NCBI GenBank assembly: GCA_002439165.1
Contig: DJTE01000001.1
Span: 1 to 64,000, forward strand
DNA length: 64,000 nt
Source: Chryseobacterium indologenes
Lineage (GTDB): Bacteria; Bacteroidota; Bacteroidia; Flavobacteriales; Weeksellaceae
Direction: 5' to 3'
This document shows positions 17,056 through 26,446 of the stretch, piece by piece; the first letter of the stretch is position 1; every line of letters begins with the position of its first letter. Position numbers and translations under genes: made by a program. The notes under the pieces are model-generated. The model made no database searches and was not told where the DNA came from. It saw only the letters and a program-made list of their open reading frames with translations.

Positions 17056-18300
17056 ATGAAAGCCCTGTTTGCGATTCTCATCATATTTTTCGGATTAGGA
17101 ATTGTAAGTGCACAATCCGATACGAAAATTCTAAGTCAGCCTGTCAATGTTCTTACAAAACCTGGTGGCTGGTATAATATTCATTTTCCAACACCCATTC
17201 ATTTTAAAGAGCATAATCAGTTTGAGGAAGGCATGAAGATGCTGGGATTTGATAAAAATCTGTGTTATGCCTACAAGGCAATGACTGATAACCATGATGA
17301 TGACGATGATACAACAAATTATGAATATGAAGCCATAATTTTTAAAGCGGCAGGTATTGTCAATGGAGATCCTGAGAAGATAATAGGTGAAAAACTTCGC
17401 AGCTTTTGGGAAAAGAATGGGGATAAAATTGGCTGCGATGATGGGGTACATACCGTTTCTTTTTATAAATCGGGTCTGCGGAACTTCCGGAATCACTTTT
17501 TAGGAGAGGCATTGTATTTTAAGCTTCCCCGGTTTAATGATGTCGGTTTTGAAGATGGCGGCCGTACATTGCTGGATGCTGTGGCAGATGAATATCAGAA
17601 ATATGATTATGATAAAGTCAATTTTTATCGTAAAGAGCTGGTTTCCCTATATGATAGGCTACGGTCTCAGGGAGCTAAACATAGGTTCGAGCTGGAAAAA
17701 GAGAAGATTGTTCCTACGGATAAAGAATTATATAAACAATTTATTCCGGCCTACTATGAAGCGGCTGAGAAGGGAGATGCCTGGGCAATGTTTTATATAG
17801 CCCATACTTATATCGTTGGGATGTATGTTCCTAAGGATTTGGCAAAAGCAAAAAAATGGCTGGACAAAGCCACTAAGGAAGCTTTAGATAAGAAAGATTA
17901 TTGGGCATTAGGCTTTTTTGGCGTAACCTATGATGAAAAATTAAATGACCCGAAAACAACTTTTTCTATCTATAAAAAAATGGCTGAAGGGGGAGATAAT
18001 AGCGGAAGGGTCCGGACAGCCAATTTTCTGTTTTCCGGTTATGGTACTGAACGGAATGTGGATGAAGCTTTTAAATATTATATGCTTGCCAAAAATGAAT
18101 CAACTGCACAGGCGATGATAGGCAGAATATTAGTAGAAAGAGGTCAGAAGGAAGAAGGAGCAAAATGGCTCAGATGGGTTTCCCAGACCGGAGGTATGCA
18201 GATGCCAATCGGTGACGGATATACGGTGACCGAGTTTTGCAAAAAACATAATATCAAAGAAAGTGAACCGCGGATAGAGCCCAAAGATCTGGGGTTGTAG
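17056..18300 (+). CDS. Secreted Sel1-repeat protein
   Basis: The 414-residue protein has the signal peptide MKALFAILIIFFGLGIVSAQ (1-20). The N-terminal half (about 25-225) is not recognised and carries an acidic DDDDD-type run near residue 80. The C-terminal half (about 232-390) contains Sel1-like TPR repeats: YYEAAEKGDAWAMFYIAHTY, DLAKAKKWLDKA, YKKMAEGGDNSGRVRTANFL and NVDEAFKYYMLAKN. Sel1 repeats mediate protein-protein contacts. The shared leader suggests it is exported together with its neighbours. Confidence 0.8.
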   Translation: MKALFAILIIFFGLGIVSAQSDTKILSQPVNVLTKPGGWYNIHFPTPIHFKEHNQFEEGMKMLGFDKNLCYAYKAMTDNHDDDDDTTNYEYEAIIFKAAGIVNGDPEKIIGEKLRSFWEKNGDKIGCDDGVHTVSFYKSGLRNFRNHFLGEALYFKLPRFNDVGFEDGGRTLLDAVADEYQKYDYDKVNFYRKELVSLYDRLRSQGAKHRFELEKEKIVPTDKELYKQFIPAYYEAAEKGDAWAMFYIAHTYIVGMYVPKDLAKAKKWLDKATKEALDKKDYWALGFFGVTYDEKLNDPKTTFSIYKKMAEGGDNSGRVRTANFLFSGYGTERNVDEAFKYYMLAKNESTAQAMIGRILVERGQKEEGAKWLRWVSQTGGMQMPIGDGYTVTEFCKKHNIKESEPRIEPKDLGL

Positions 18301-18423
18301 TTATTTTTCATTCCGCTAATGTTACAGTACTCAGTAGAGTATTATTTGAAACAGTTGCGAAATAAAATACCGAAGGGAAAAAATAGACAGACCTCATTAA
18401 GCAAAACAATAACAACTAAGATT

Positions 18424-19416
18424 ATGAAAAAATCACTTCTCCTTTTCGTTGTATTCCTGGGACTGGGAATCGCGAACGCACAGAATAAAGAATACAAAGA
18501 ATATTACGATAACGGAAAGCTCAAAAAGGAAGGCTATAAAAATGCGGATGGCGGGAGAGAAGGAGAAAATAAAGAATATTATGATACGGGAGAACTGAAA
18601 TATCTCATGAGTTATAAAAACGGCCGGCTTGACGGTGAATCCAAAATGTATTATAAATCCGGGAAGCTGATGGGAGTTGAAAACTATAAAAATGGTAAGC
18701 CCGCAGATGGTGAACTGAAAAAATATTATGAAAACGGGCAGCTGGCATCCTTTATTAATGTCGTGGATGGAAAACCCAAAGGAGAATATGTTCAGTATTT
18801 CGATAACGGGCAGGTGGCCGTTAAAGGAAATTTCGTTAACGGACAGGTTGAAAATGAAGTTAAATATTATTACGCAAGCGGTAAACCCAAAAAAACTGAA
18901 AACTATAAAAGCGGAAAATTAAACGGCTTATCAAAAGAGTTCTATGAAAATGGGAATACAGAATCCGAATTTCATTACATCAATGGAGAGAAAGACGGTG
19001 AAGGTAAGTGGAATTATGATTCAGGAAAGCCCCGCAAAATTATAAATTATAATAATAAAGAGCTCAACGGAGAATATAAAGAATTTCATGAGAACGGGCA
19101 ATTAGCTGTAACTAAAAATTTGGTGAATGACAAAGAGGAAGGTATGGTTAAAGAATATCATTCTAATGGAAAACCTAAAAGAACCTGCAATTATACCGGT
19201 GGGAATAGGGATGGTGAGTGTAAAGAATATTATGAAGACGGGCAGCTGAAAATGAAGGCAACTTATAAAAAAGGAAAACTTGAAGATGGATCAGAATACT
19301 TTAAGGAAGACGGCTCACCAGATCCGGAGTTAAAAAAGCTTGGTGATCTTCTTGATAACAAAGCTTATGAGGATAACAAAGTTTATGAGCAGAACAAACA
19401 AGCAGAAAAGAAATAA
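18424..19416 (+). CDS. Secreted MORN-repeat protein (YwqK-like)
   Basis: The 330-residue protein has the signal peptide MKKSLLLFVVFLGLGIANAQ (1-20). About twelve MORN-variant repeats of 22-24 residues follow, with the pattern EYYDNGKLKKEGYKNG and xLNGExKEYxENGQLxxxxN (PF07661 type), and then a charged tail. Many databases label such proteins as YwqK-family antitoxin because related proteins occur in toxin-immunity loci, but no toxin is encoded here. ATG 18424 was chosen over the frame opening at 18319 because it starts the signal peptide. It ends at a bidirectional terminator. Confidence 0.82.
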   Translation: MKKSLLLFVVFLGLGIANAQNKEYKEYYDNGKLKKEGYKNADGGREGENKEYYDTGELKYLMSYKNGRLDGESKMYYKSGKLMGVENYKNGKPADGELKKYYENGQLASFINVVDGKPKGEYVQYFDNGQVAVKGNFVNGQVENEVKYYYASGKPKKTENYKSGKLNGLSKEFYENGNTESEFHYINGEKDGEGKWNYDSGKPRKIINYNNKELNGEYKEFHENGQLAVTKNLVNDKEEGMVKEYHSNGKPKRTCNYTGGNRDGECKEYYEDGQLKMKATYKKGKLEDGSEYFKEDGSPDPELKKLGDLLDNKAYEDNKVYEQNKQAEKK

Positions 19417-19470
19417 TACAGTCGGGTACTTAGGTTTTTGCTACTATATTTAATAAATAAAATAAACAAA

Positions 19471-19494
19471 AAAACCTTCCATCAGGAAGGTTTT
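19471..19494. terminator. Bidirectional terminator between MORN gene and gapA
   Basis: AAAACCTTCC (19471-19480) pairs with GGAAGGTTTT (19485-19494) around ATCA, flanked by A and T residues on both sides. Confidence 0.85.
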
Positions 19495-19525
19495 ATATTA
19501 CTCATTGCTTATCGCACATTACCGA

Positions 19526-20530
<1,005 letters not shown>

Positions 20531-20563
20531 AATAGTTTGTTTTTATTAGATTATAAAAAATAA

Positions 20564-21550
20564 TTAGATTGCTAAAATTTCTGAGATCAACAGAAGATCC
20601 TTGTTGATTTCGTTATGTTTTTTAATGGCCTCTTCAATAGGAGTGTATACCAGATCGTTGGAACGCATTCCGGCCATTACATTTGTTTTTCCGTCCATTA
20701 ATCCTACTACGGCACCGTATCCGAGTCTGCTGGCAAGAACCCTGTCTGCACAGCTTGGAGAACCGCCTCTCTGGATGTGTCCCAAAATGGTTACACGAAT
20801 GTCATAGTCCGGGAACTCTTCTTTGGTCTGGTTGGCAAGATCGTAAATGCTTCCCAGTTTTTCACCTTCCGCTACCACTACGATACTTGACGCTTTTCCT
20901 GTTTTTTCAGCTTTTCTGAAGTTGGCGAAAAGATCGGCCATGCTGTCTTTTTTCTCAGGAATAAGAATATCCAGGGCACCCGTTGCCAGTCCGCTGTTGA
21001 GGGCTATAAATCCCGCATCACGCCCCATTACCTCAACAAAGAAAACCCTGTTGTGGGAGGTTGCGGTATCACGGATTTTATCGATAGCTTCCATCGCAGT
21101 ATTCAGGGCAGTATCATATCCGATGGTATTGTCTGTTCCGAAAATATCGTTGTCAATAGTTCCCGGTACACCAATTACCCGGATTCCGAATTCTTCGCTG
21201 AAGATTTTTGCCCCCGTAAAGGTTCCGTCCCCGCCAATGCATACCAGCCCTTCTATGCCAAGCTTTACACAGTTGTCATAAGCTTTCTGGCGGCCTTCTT
21301 TTGTCCTGAACTCCATAGATCGGGCAGATTTAAGAATAGTTCCGCCCTGGTTGATGATATTTTTTACGGAACGGGGACCCATTTTCAGGAAATCATCATG
21401 AATGAGCCCGTTGTAGCCTTCTCTTACTCCATAGCATTCGATATTATAATAATTGGCGGTTCTTACTACCGCTCTTAATGCCGCATTCATACCCGGAGAG
21501 TCACCTCCTGAAGTAAGAACTGCAATTTTTTTTACAGCACTCTCTTTCAT
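20564..21550 (-). CDS. pfkA: ATP-dependent 6-phosphofructokinase
   Basis: The 328-residue cytosolic enzyme phosphorylates fructose 6-phosphate, the committing step of glycolysis. Seen: SGGDSPGMNAALR near residues 15-27, GGDGTFTGA (ATP site, Gly-Gly-Asp-Gly of the ATP-using type), PGTIDNDI with the catalytic Asp, and GRDAGFIAL. ATG 21550 was chosen because the longer GTG start at 21571 lies in the -7 box TAAATTTG (21578-21571) and so could not be transcribed. First gene of the pfkA-gapA operon. Confidence 0.95.
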   Translation of the reverse strand: MKESAVKKIAVLTSGGDSPGMNAALRAVVRTANYYNIECYGVREGYNGLIHDDFLKMGPRSVKNIINQGGTILKSARSMEFRTKEGRQKAYDNCVKLGIEGLVCIGGDGTFTGAKIFSEEFGIRVIGVPGTIDNDIFGTDNTIGYDTALNTAMEAIDKIRDTATSHNRVFFVEVMGRDAGFIALNSGLATGALDILIPEKKDSMADLFANFRKAEKTGKASSIVVVAEGEKLGSIYDLANQTKEEFPDYDIRVTILGHIQRGGSPSCADRVLASRLGYGAVVGLMDGKTNVMAGMRSNDLVYTPIEEAIKKHNEINKDLLLISEILAI

Positions 21551-21570
21551 CAAGTAAAAAATTTCGAACA

Positions 21571-21578
21571 CAAATTTA
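21571..21578 (-). promoter_or_regulatory. -7 box of the pfkA-gapA operon
   Basis: TAAATTTG on the minus strand is an exact TANNTTTG match, 20 nt before ATG 21550. It decides the start by excluding the upstream GTG. No TTG is found at the usual -33 distance. Confidence 0.5.
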
Positions 21579-21633
21579 CAAAAACAAGTTCAGATAATGG
21601 CAGTAACTTCATAAGAGTTTTGAATATAAATAA

Positions 21634-22512
21634 TTAAAAGCTTCTGAAATTTGTAGGTTTAAAAAAATACCTCGCCGTTCTTGTTTCCGGAGCATTCACG
21701 TCAAGGTCGTACCACGGCGTTGTATACCGATTAAAAGGATTTGAAAGAACATGCACCGATTGTGCCGGAGTGAAGCCTTCACTTAATAAAAATAACCTTT
21801 CTCCGTCCCTGTTTTCGCAGACACCGGAAATAAAAACAATATGGCCGGGGCTGCCCGGGGTGATCAGAATATCTCCCGTTTTCAGATCAGAATTTTTTAT
21901 GACCGGTTTCGTCTCTTTATTTAATGAAATGGTTCCCGCATAATTAAAAATCAGATCCAGATAATTCCTGAAGCTCTGATAAGAACCATCAAATGCAGCT
22001 GTTTTTCTGAAACTGACCGAGTTTCCTTTAACCAAAGCCCTGGTTCCGTTCTTATAATCATTCCACGAAAGCAGATCTCCGCTGGTAAAATGAAACCTAA
22101 TCTCGTCAAACCTTTTCGCCCGGTAAAGATATTCGGCTCTCATCCGGATGGCGGCATCGGCACACTGCTGAAGATCCTTATCTCCGGTATCAATATCAAA
22201 AACAGCTTCATGGAGATCCTGGGTAGTAACAGGAACTCCGTCATACCGCAGAATCTGGGCACCATAGGGTTTAAGCTTGAAATGCTCAATAAAATATCCG
22301 AATGAATCTGGTTTTTCCTCAACCCATACATAACCTTCAGGCGGAGAAAACCTTTCCCGGATTGTATTTTTATCTTTATTGATCTTTAAAGCATTTTTTG
22401 CAGCCGGCTGTTCATTTTTATCAGGATCATCCGGAAGGCGGTCTGAAGATTTTTCCTGTATACAGGCAGCAAAAAGGAGAGAAGCAGTGATTCCCGTAAT
22501 AATTTTTTTCAT
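21634..22512 (-). CDS. DUF4846 lipoprotein
   Basis: The 292-residue protein has a lipoprotein signal (KKIITGITASLLFAAC; lipobox FAAC, Cys about residue 16). A long conserved domain follows, of DUF4846 type: PPEGYVWVEEKPDSFGYFIEH, CADAAIRMRAEYLYRAKRFDEI, LKTGDILITPGSPGHIVFISG and a late SVHVLSNPFNRYTTPW. The Gly-His stretch (GSPGHIVF) recalls NlpC/P60-like folds, but no catalytic triad can be assigned from sequence alone. Expected to sit in the periplasmic face of a membrane. ATG 22512 was chosen so that the signal starts with Met-Lys-Lys. Confidence 0.78.
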   Translation of the reverse strand: MKKIITGITASLLFAACIQEKSSDRLPDDPDKNEQPAAKNALKINKDKNTIRERFSPPEGYVWVEEKPDSFGYFIEHFKLKPYGAQILRYDGVPVTTQDLHEAVFDIDTGDKDLQQCADAAIRMRAEYLYRAKRFDEIRFHFTSGDLLSWNDYKNGTRALVKGNSVSFRKTAAFDGSYQSFRNYLDLIFNYAGTISLNKETKPVIKNSDLKTGDILITPGSPGHIVFISGVCENRDGERLFLLSEGFTPAQSVHVLSNPFNRYTTPWYDLDVNAPETRTARYFFKPTNFRSF

Positions 22513-22530
22513 GCGCTTTTCGATTCGGTA

Positions 22531-22561
22531 CAAAGATCATTTTTTTTTGCTTATCTGCCAA
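22531..22561 (-). promoter_or_regulatory. Promoter of the DUF4846 lipoprotein gene
   Basis: On the minus strand TTG (22561-22559), 20-nt spacer, GATCTTTG (22538-22531) is one mismatch from the TANNTTTG consensus. Confidence 0.55.
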
Positions 22562-22828
22562 GATAAGAATTTGAAAATCTGTATGATCCGATTGGTTTTC
22601 TGAAATCCTCTCAGGTTTCCGGCTATCATTTATGGTGAGACTGAAGAAATTTTTACGTCTCAGTATTTATGTTGGGAGAACTCCGTTCCAAGTTGAAAAA
22701 AAACCAGGAATTTTTTGGGGCAGAAAAATAAATTATGCTTTAACTGTTACTTGAAATACAGGCTCTTGTGCGACTGCCAGAGAAGAATTCCGGAGAAGGA
22801 ACGGCTCCTGAAATTTTCTTATGCCTGA

Positions 22829-22860
22829 TTTGTACAAAATATACATTTTTCGCATATTTG
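22829..22860 (+). promoter_or_regulatory. Promoter of the HTH regulator gene, almost on its start codon
   Basis: TTTG (22829-22832), a 20-nt spacer, CATATTTG (22853-22860; one mismatch). The first ATG is only 6 nt further on at 22867, so the mRNA is predicted to be leaderless or to start translation at the ATG at 22876. Confidence 0.5.
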
Positions 22861-22866
22861 TATAAA

Positions 22867-23271
22867 ATGTCGGTCATGCAAAAAGAAAAATTACGTCTTA
22901 TCAGAAAACAGAAAGGCTACACACAGCAGCAGGTAGCTGATTTTATTGCAACAGATGTATCCAATTACAGCAGGAAAGAAAGCGGTGATGTAAGGATTAT
23001 TCCTGATGAGTGGGAAAAACTTGCCCGTTTTCTTGAGGTGCCTATGGATGAAATTTACGAAGAAGAGGAGACAAAATTAGTCGTAAATAATGATCACCCT
23101 GTTTATAACGACAATTCAGGAACTTCTGCCGGCTCAATTAATAATCAAAATAATTATAGCAATATCCCCGGATCTATTATTGAAAACCTTCAGGGTTATA
23201 TCGCCTTGCTGAAAGAGGAAAATGAAAGACTGAAGGAAGAACTGAAAAATACTCCGAAAGGTAGAAAATAA
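22867..23271 (+). CDS. XRE-type HTH regulator with C-terminal coiled coil
   Basis: The 134-residue protein has a Cro/C1-type helix-turn-helix at residues 5-60 (LRLIRKQKGYTQQQVADFIA and SNYSRKESGDVRIIPDEWEKLARFLEV). An Asn-rich linker (about 72-98) and a C-terminal leucine-zipper-like helix (ENLQGYIALLKEENERLKEELK) follow, probably for dimerisation. ATG 22867 and ATG 22876 are both possible starts; the promoter lies immediately upstream. It precedes the tandem repeat array. Confidence 0.85.
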   Translation: MSVMQKEKLRLIRKQKGYTQQQVADFIATDVSNYSRKESGDVRIIPDEWEKLARFLEVPMDEIYEEEETKLVVNNDHPVYNDNSGTSAGSINNQNNYSNIPGSIIENLQGYIALLKEENERLKEELKNTPKGRK

Positions 23272-23297
23272 TACGGTTTTTAAACGGTAAAAATATC

Positions 23298-23328
23298 ATG
23301 TCACTTCAATAGGGAGTGACATTTTTTA
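23298..23328 (+). terminator. Terminator of the HTH regulator gene
   Basis: ATGTCACT (23298-23305) pairs with AGTGACAT (23315-23322), loop 9 nt, then a T6 run. Confidence 0.85.
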
Positions 23329-23429
23329 TTTAAGATATCATAAAATAAATTTATTTGCTGAAACCTGCTTAAAACCTTTGATGTTCCGGTATCTTAAAAA
23401 CCTGGTAATAATTAAAATACCAGCGACTA

Positions 23430-24600
23430 GCCTTAGCGTACTCCAACAAAAATCTGCTCAATCTGCCAGATCAGCGGGAGAATAAAAAGAAATCCTTAGG
23501 TTGGAAAAACGCAATGACGCAAGGTTTTTTTCATTTTGCGACTGTTTTTTAGGGTGCAAGGGCGCTTCGCTCAGCAAAGGCCTGATGGAGAGATATGTTG
23601 AAGATTGAAGTGCGCTTAAGATTGTATTAGCAGTGTGAAATTTTATCGGAGATAAAATCTTTGCGCCTTATACCATGAATCAGGTAAAAAAATATCGTCC
23701 TTAGCGTTAAATCCAACAAAAATCTGCTCAATCTGCCAGATCAGCGGGAGAATAAAAAGAAATTTTTAGGTTGGAAAAACGCAATGACACAAGGTTTTTT
23801 CATTTTGCAACTGTTTTTTAGGGGGCAAAGGCGTTTCACTCAGCAAAGGCCTGATGGAGAGATATTTTGAAGATTGAAGTGCGCTTAAGGTTGTATTAGC
23901 AGTGTGAAATTTTATCGGAGATAAAATCTTTGCGCCTTATACCATGAATCAGGTAAAAAAATATCGTCCTTAGCGTATTCCAACAAAAATCTGCTCAATC
24001 TGCCAGATCAGCGGGAGAATAAAAAGAAATCTTTAGGTTGGAAAAACGCAATGACACAAGGTTTTTTCATTTTGCAACTGTTTTTTAGGGGGCAAAGGCG
24101 TTTCACTCAACAAAGGCTTGATGGAAAGATACCTTGAAGATTGAAGTGCGCTTAATATTGTATTATCAGTGTGAAATTTTATCGGAGATAAAATCTTTGC
24201 GCCTTATACCATGAAAAAAATAGCGTCCTTAGCGTATTCCAACAAAAATCTGCTCAATCTGCCAGATCAGCGGGAGAATAAAAAGAAATCTTTAGGTTGG
24301 AAAAACGCAATGACGCAAGGTTTTTTTCGTTTTGTGACTGTTTTTTAGGGGGCAAAGGCGTTTCACTCAGCAAAGGCTTGATGGAAAGATACTTTGAGGA
24401 TTCAAGTCCGCTTAAGATTGTATTATCAGTGTGAAATTTTATCGGAGATAAAATCTTTGCGCCTTATACCATGAATCAGGTAAAAAAATAGCTTCCTTAG
24501 CGTTAAATCCAACAAAAATCTGCTCAATCTGCCAGATCAGCGGGAGAATAAAAAGAAATCTTTAGGTTGAAAAAATGTAATGGTGCAAGGTTTTTTCTCG
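23430..24600. repeat. Non-coding tandem array, about 4.5 units of 259-270 bp
   Basis: The anchor TCCAACAAAAATCTGCTC recurs at about 23442, 23712, 23979, 24238 and 24508, giving unit lengths of 270, 267, 259 and 270 bp. Copies differ by scattered substitutions and an 8-bp deletion in the third unit. The fifth copy is cut off near 24600. Each unit has three parts: an ATCTGC/AGATCAGCGGGAG block, a CGCAATGACGCAAGG-T6 block followed by TTTTGC, and a hairpin ATTTTATC-GGA-GATAAAAT followed by TTTGCGCC. No frame is open through the array on either strand. Together with its flanks this fills the 1.6-kb gap between the HTH gene and the hydrolase. Confidence 0.9.
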
Positions 24601-24827
24601 AAACATAAAGTTGCTTTTTAAGACTCAAAGGCAGGCAACCCTGTCGCCAATGAAGCTGCATAATTATCCATACGCTTCAACGAATCAACGGAGTTGATTC
24701 CCGTCTTTGCCCCCTAAAATCAGCAGTATTTTATGTAAATCTTTGCGTTTAATTTCTTTTACATCACGAATAAACGAATGATTCTTATGATGAACAGTTA
24801 TCCCTCAATTCAGAAAAAGAGAATAAA
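24601..24827. other. Degenerate flank of the repeat array
   Basis: No gene is seen. It contains words also present in the array or the dispersed repeats (CTTTGCCCCCTAAAA, TCTTTGCGTTTAATT, CACGAATAAACGAATG), so it looks like decayed repeat material. Confidence 0.4.
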
Positions 24828-24858
24828 GAGTTTGCGGCGGCGAAGCCGCCGCAAACTC
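24828..24858 (-). terminator. Terminator of the alpha/beta hydrolase gene
   Basis: A perfect 14-bp GC-rich stem GAGTTTGCGGCGGC (24828-24841) with its complement (24845-24858), loop GAA. It is directly downstream of the leftward hydrolase; the T tract after it is weak. Confidence 0.7.
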
Positions 24859-24862
24859 ACTC

Positions 24863-25660
24863 CTATAATTGATCAATAGCTTTCAGAATTTCCTCTTTGT
24901 TATTGATCAATCCTTCCAGATGATCACCTTTTGATTCTATGAAGGTCTTATGGTCTCCCGGAACATTCCCGGAAACCAATTTTCCCTGCTCATAAGGAAT
25001 GGTTTTATCATCTTTAGCATGAATAATCAGCACAGGCAGCTGCCCCAATCCTTTTACATCTTCTTTGGCTGAATAAGGGGAAACCATTGAATTCAGGATA
25101 AAATCTCTATACTGAGGTGTGAAATGGGCAGCAATATCGGTAAAGGAAGACATAGGGCAGTCCAGGATAAGTCCCGAGATTCTGGAAACATTATCTTTGG
25201 CAAGATGGGCGGCAATCTGTGTTCCCAGGGAGGCTCCGTAGATAAAGACTTTTGTGTTTTTTATGCCGGGCCTTTTCATGAGTGCATCAAAAAATTTCTG
25301 GGCGTCTTCTGCCACGTTCTTATGGGATGGTTTTCCGGTAGATAATCCATATCCTCTGAAATCGATCATTACAAGCTGATATCCTGCGTCTATTAAAGGT
25401 TTGGTCATAAACTGGTATGTTGTTACATTTCCTGCAGCGCCGTGAAAATAGAATATGGTCTTTTTGACTGTTTTTGTCTTTGGCCTGGCAATGAAAGCTG
25501 TGATTGTATCGTTTTCTACCGGGAAATTTACCTGTTCAGGGTTGCCAAATTCAAAAGGCTTCATGGTTTTGTGTGGCTGATAAAAGTTATCATCAGACTG
25601 GGCTTTTGCGAAAACAGTTAAAAAGACGAATAATAATGAGAGAGCTACAATTGGTTTCAT
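24863..25660 (-). CDS. Secreted alpha/beta hydrolase
   Basis: The 265-residue protein has a signal peptide (1-21, FVFLTVFAKAQ). The alpha/beta-hydrolase fold shows the oxyanion-region FHGAAGN (72-78), DFRGYGLS, the nucleophile elbow GASLG with Ser144, an Asp in HAKDDKTIP (about residue 222) and a His in KGDHLEG (about 250). It resembles the BEM46/ABHD13-like group of serine hydrolases. The substrate is unknown; it probably acts in the periplasm. It stands alone, with a terminator at 24828. Confidence 0.85.
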   Translation of the reverse strand: MKPIVALSLLFVFLTVFAKAQSDDNFYQPHKTMKPFEFGNPEQVNFPVENDTITAFIARPKTKTVKKTIFYFHGAAGNVTTYQFMTKPLIDAGYQLVMIDFRGYGLSTGKPSHKNVAEDAQKFFDALMKRPGIKNTKVFIYGASLGTQIAAHLAKDNVSRISGLILDCPMSSFTDIAAHFTPQYRDFILNSMVSPYSAKEDVKGLGQLPVLIIHAKDDKTIPYEQGKLVSGNVPGDHKTFIESKGDHLEGLINNKEEILKAIDQL

Positions 25661-25973
25661 AATAGTTTTTGTTTTATTAATGAACCAAAGGTATCCCGAT
25701 TATCGGCTGTAAGAAAAAATAGATAACTGAACAGTAAATAATCCTGCCTGAATTGTATTTTTTTGTTTCTAAATAATAGTGAAGATGAAGCCGCGGGTAG
25801 GAGACTATAAAAAATTAAACGTTTCTTCCTTCAAATCCTATGTTCTGTCTTTAGCCGGAATTATTTTAAGCCATCGAAATAAATAGGATTTTTTAGAATA
25901 TTAAGATGGATTTTGCTTTAAAACGCTCTGATTTTTCCTGAATTAAAATTAATGCTTCATGTAAAATACTGAC
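25661..25973. other. 313-bp gap without a supported gene
   Basis: It contains a 9-bp inverted repeat AAATCCTAT (25833-25841) / ATAGGATTT (25883-25891) with a 41-nt loop and a following T6 run. A 33-codon frame from ATG 25785 has no support. Confidence 0.35.
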
Positions 25974-26270
25974 TTAAAGTTCTTCCATCGGATTCCAGAA
26001 GAGTTTCTTAAAGTTTTTTATCCTGAAATTGTCTACGGTAATGCCTTCAGCTTCCAGTTTTGGCTGAAACTCAGGAACAGATAATATGCCTGAACTTGAA
26101 ATAACGCGGTGGGCCGGTACATCTTCCGGGCAGCCTCCCATTGCTTTTCCCACATGGCGCGAATGATTGGGATAGCCTACGGCTTTTGCGATGGCTCCGT
26201 AGCTCGTTACTCTCCCTTTGGGAACTAATCGGGTGATTTCCCAAACCTGGTTTTTGAAAATTTCATCCAT
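25974..26270 (-). CDS. Alkyltransferase-like protein (ATL), MGMT family without the active Cys
   Basis: The 98-residue DNA-binding domain of the O6-alkylguanine transferase family. The helix-turn-helix region VPKGRVTSYGAIAKAVGYP (17-35) and RHVGKAMGGCPEDVPAHRV (38-56) are intact. The catalytic motif PCHR is replaced by PAHR (Ala53), so the protein cannot accept the alkyl group. ATLs of this type bind O6-alkylguanine lesions and hand them to nucleotide excision repair. ATG 26270 was chosen over the frame from 26333, which adds a non-conserved extension. Confidence 0.88.
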   Translation of the reverse strand: MDEIFKNQVWEITRLVPKGRVTSYGAIAKAVGYPNHSRHVGKAMGGCPEDVPAHRVISSSGILSVPEFQPKLEAEGITVDNFRIKNFKKLFWNPMEEL

Positions 26271-26446
26271 ATTTATGAACTGATAAGAATCAAATGTAAG
26301 AAATATGTTGGGTTTTATCACTAAAAACTTCACCTGATTGTCATGTTAAAATACATTTATCTGCAGAAATGCAGGCAATTTTATTTTAACCTGAAATTAC
26401 GGTTGCATAATTTTTGAATACAATATCTCAACCCCTAAAATCGGAT

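Larger units (their letters stand above)
22513..22866. other. 354-bp divergent promoter region
   Basis: It holds the leftward promoter of the DUF4846 gene (22531-22561) and the rightward promoter of the HTH gene (22829-22860). The middle (about 22565-22820) has no supported gene; a fragment near 22574-22590 resembles the dispersed ATCTG/ATGATC repeat words found elsewhere in the window. Confidence 0.5.

Noticed and set aside
18319..18423. N-terminal extension of the MORN protein
   Set aside because: The extension precedes a clear signal peptide start at 18424, and its DNA matches the untranslated leader of the 15994 gene.
23430..24600. CRISPR array
   Set aside because: Units are 259-270 bp and tandem with no unique spacers between short repeats, and there is no cas gene nearby.
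25785..25886. 33-codon frame starting MKPRVGDY
   Set aside because: No promoter, no coupling to neighbours and no known similarity.
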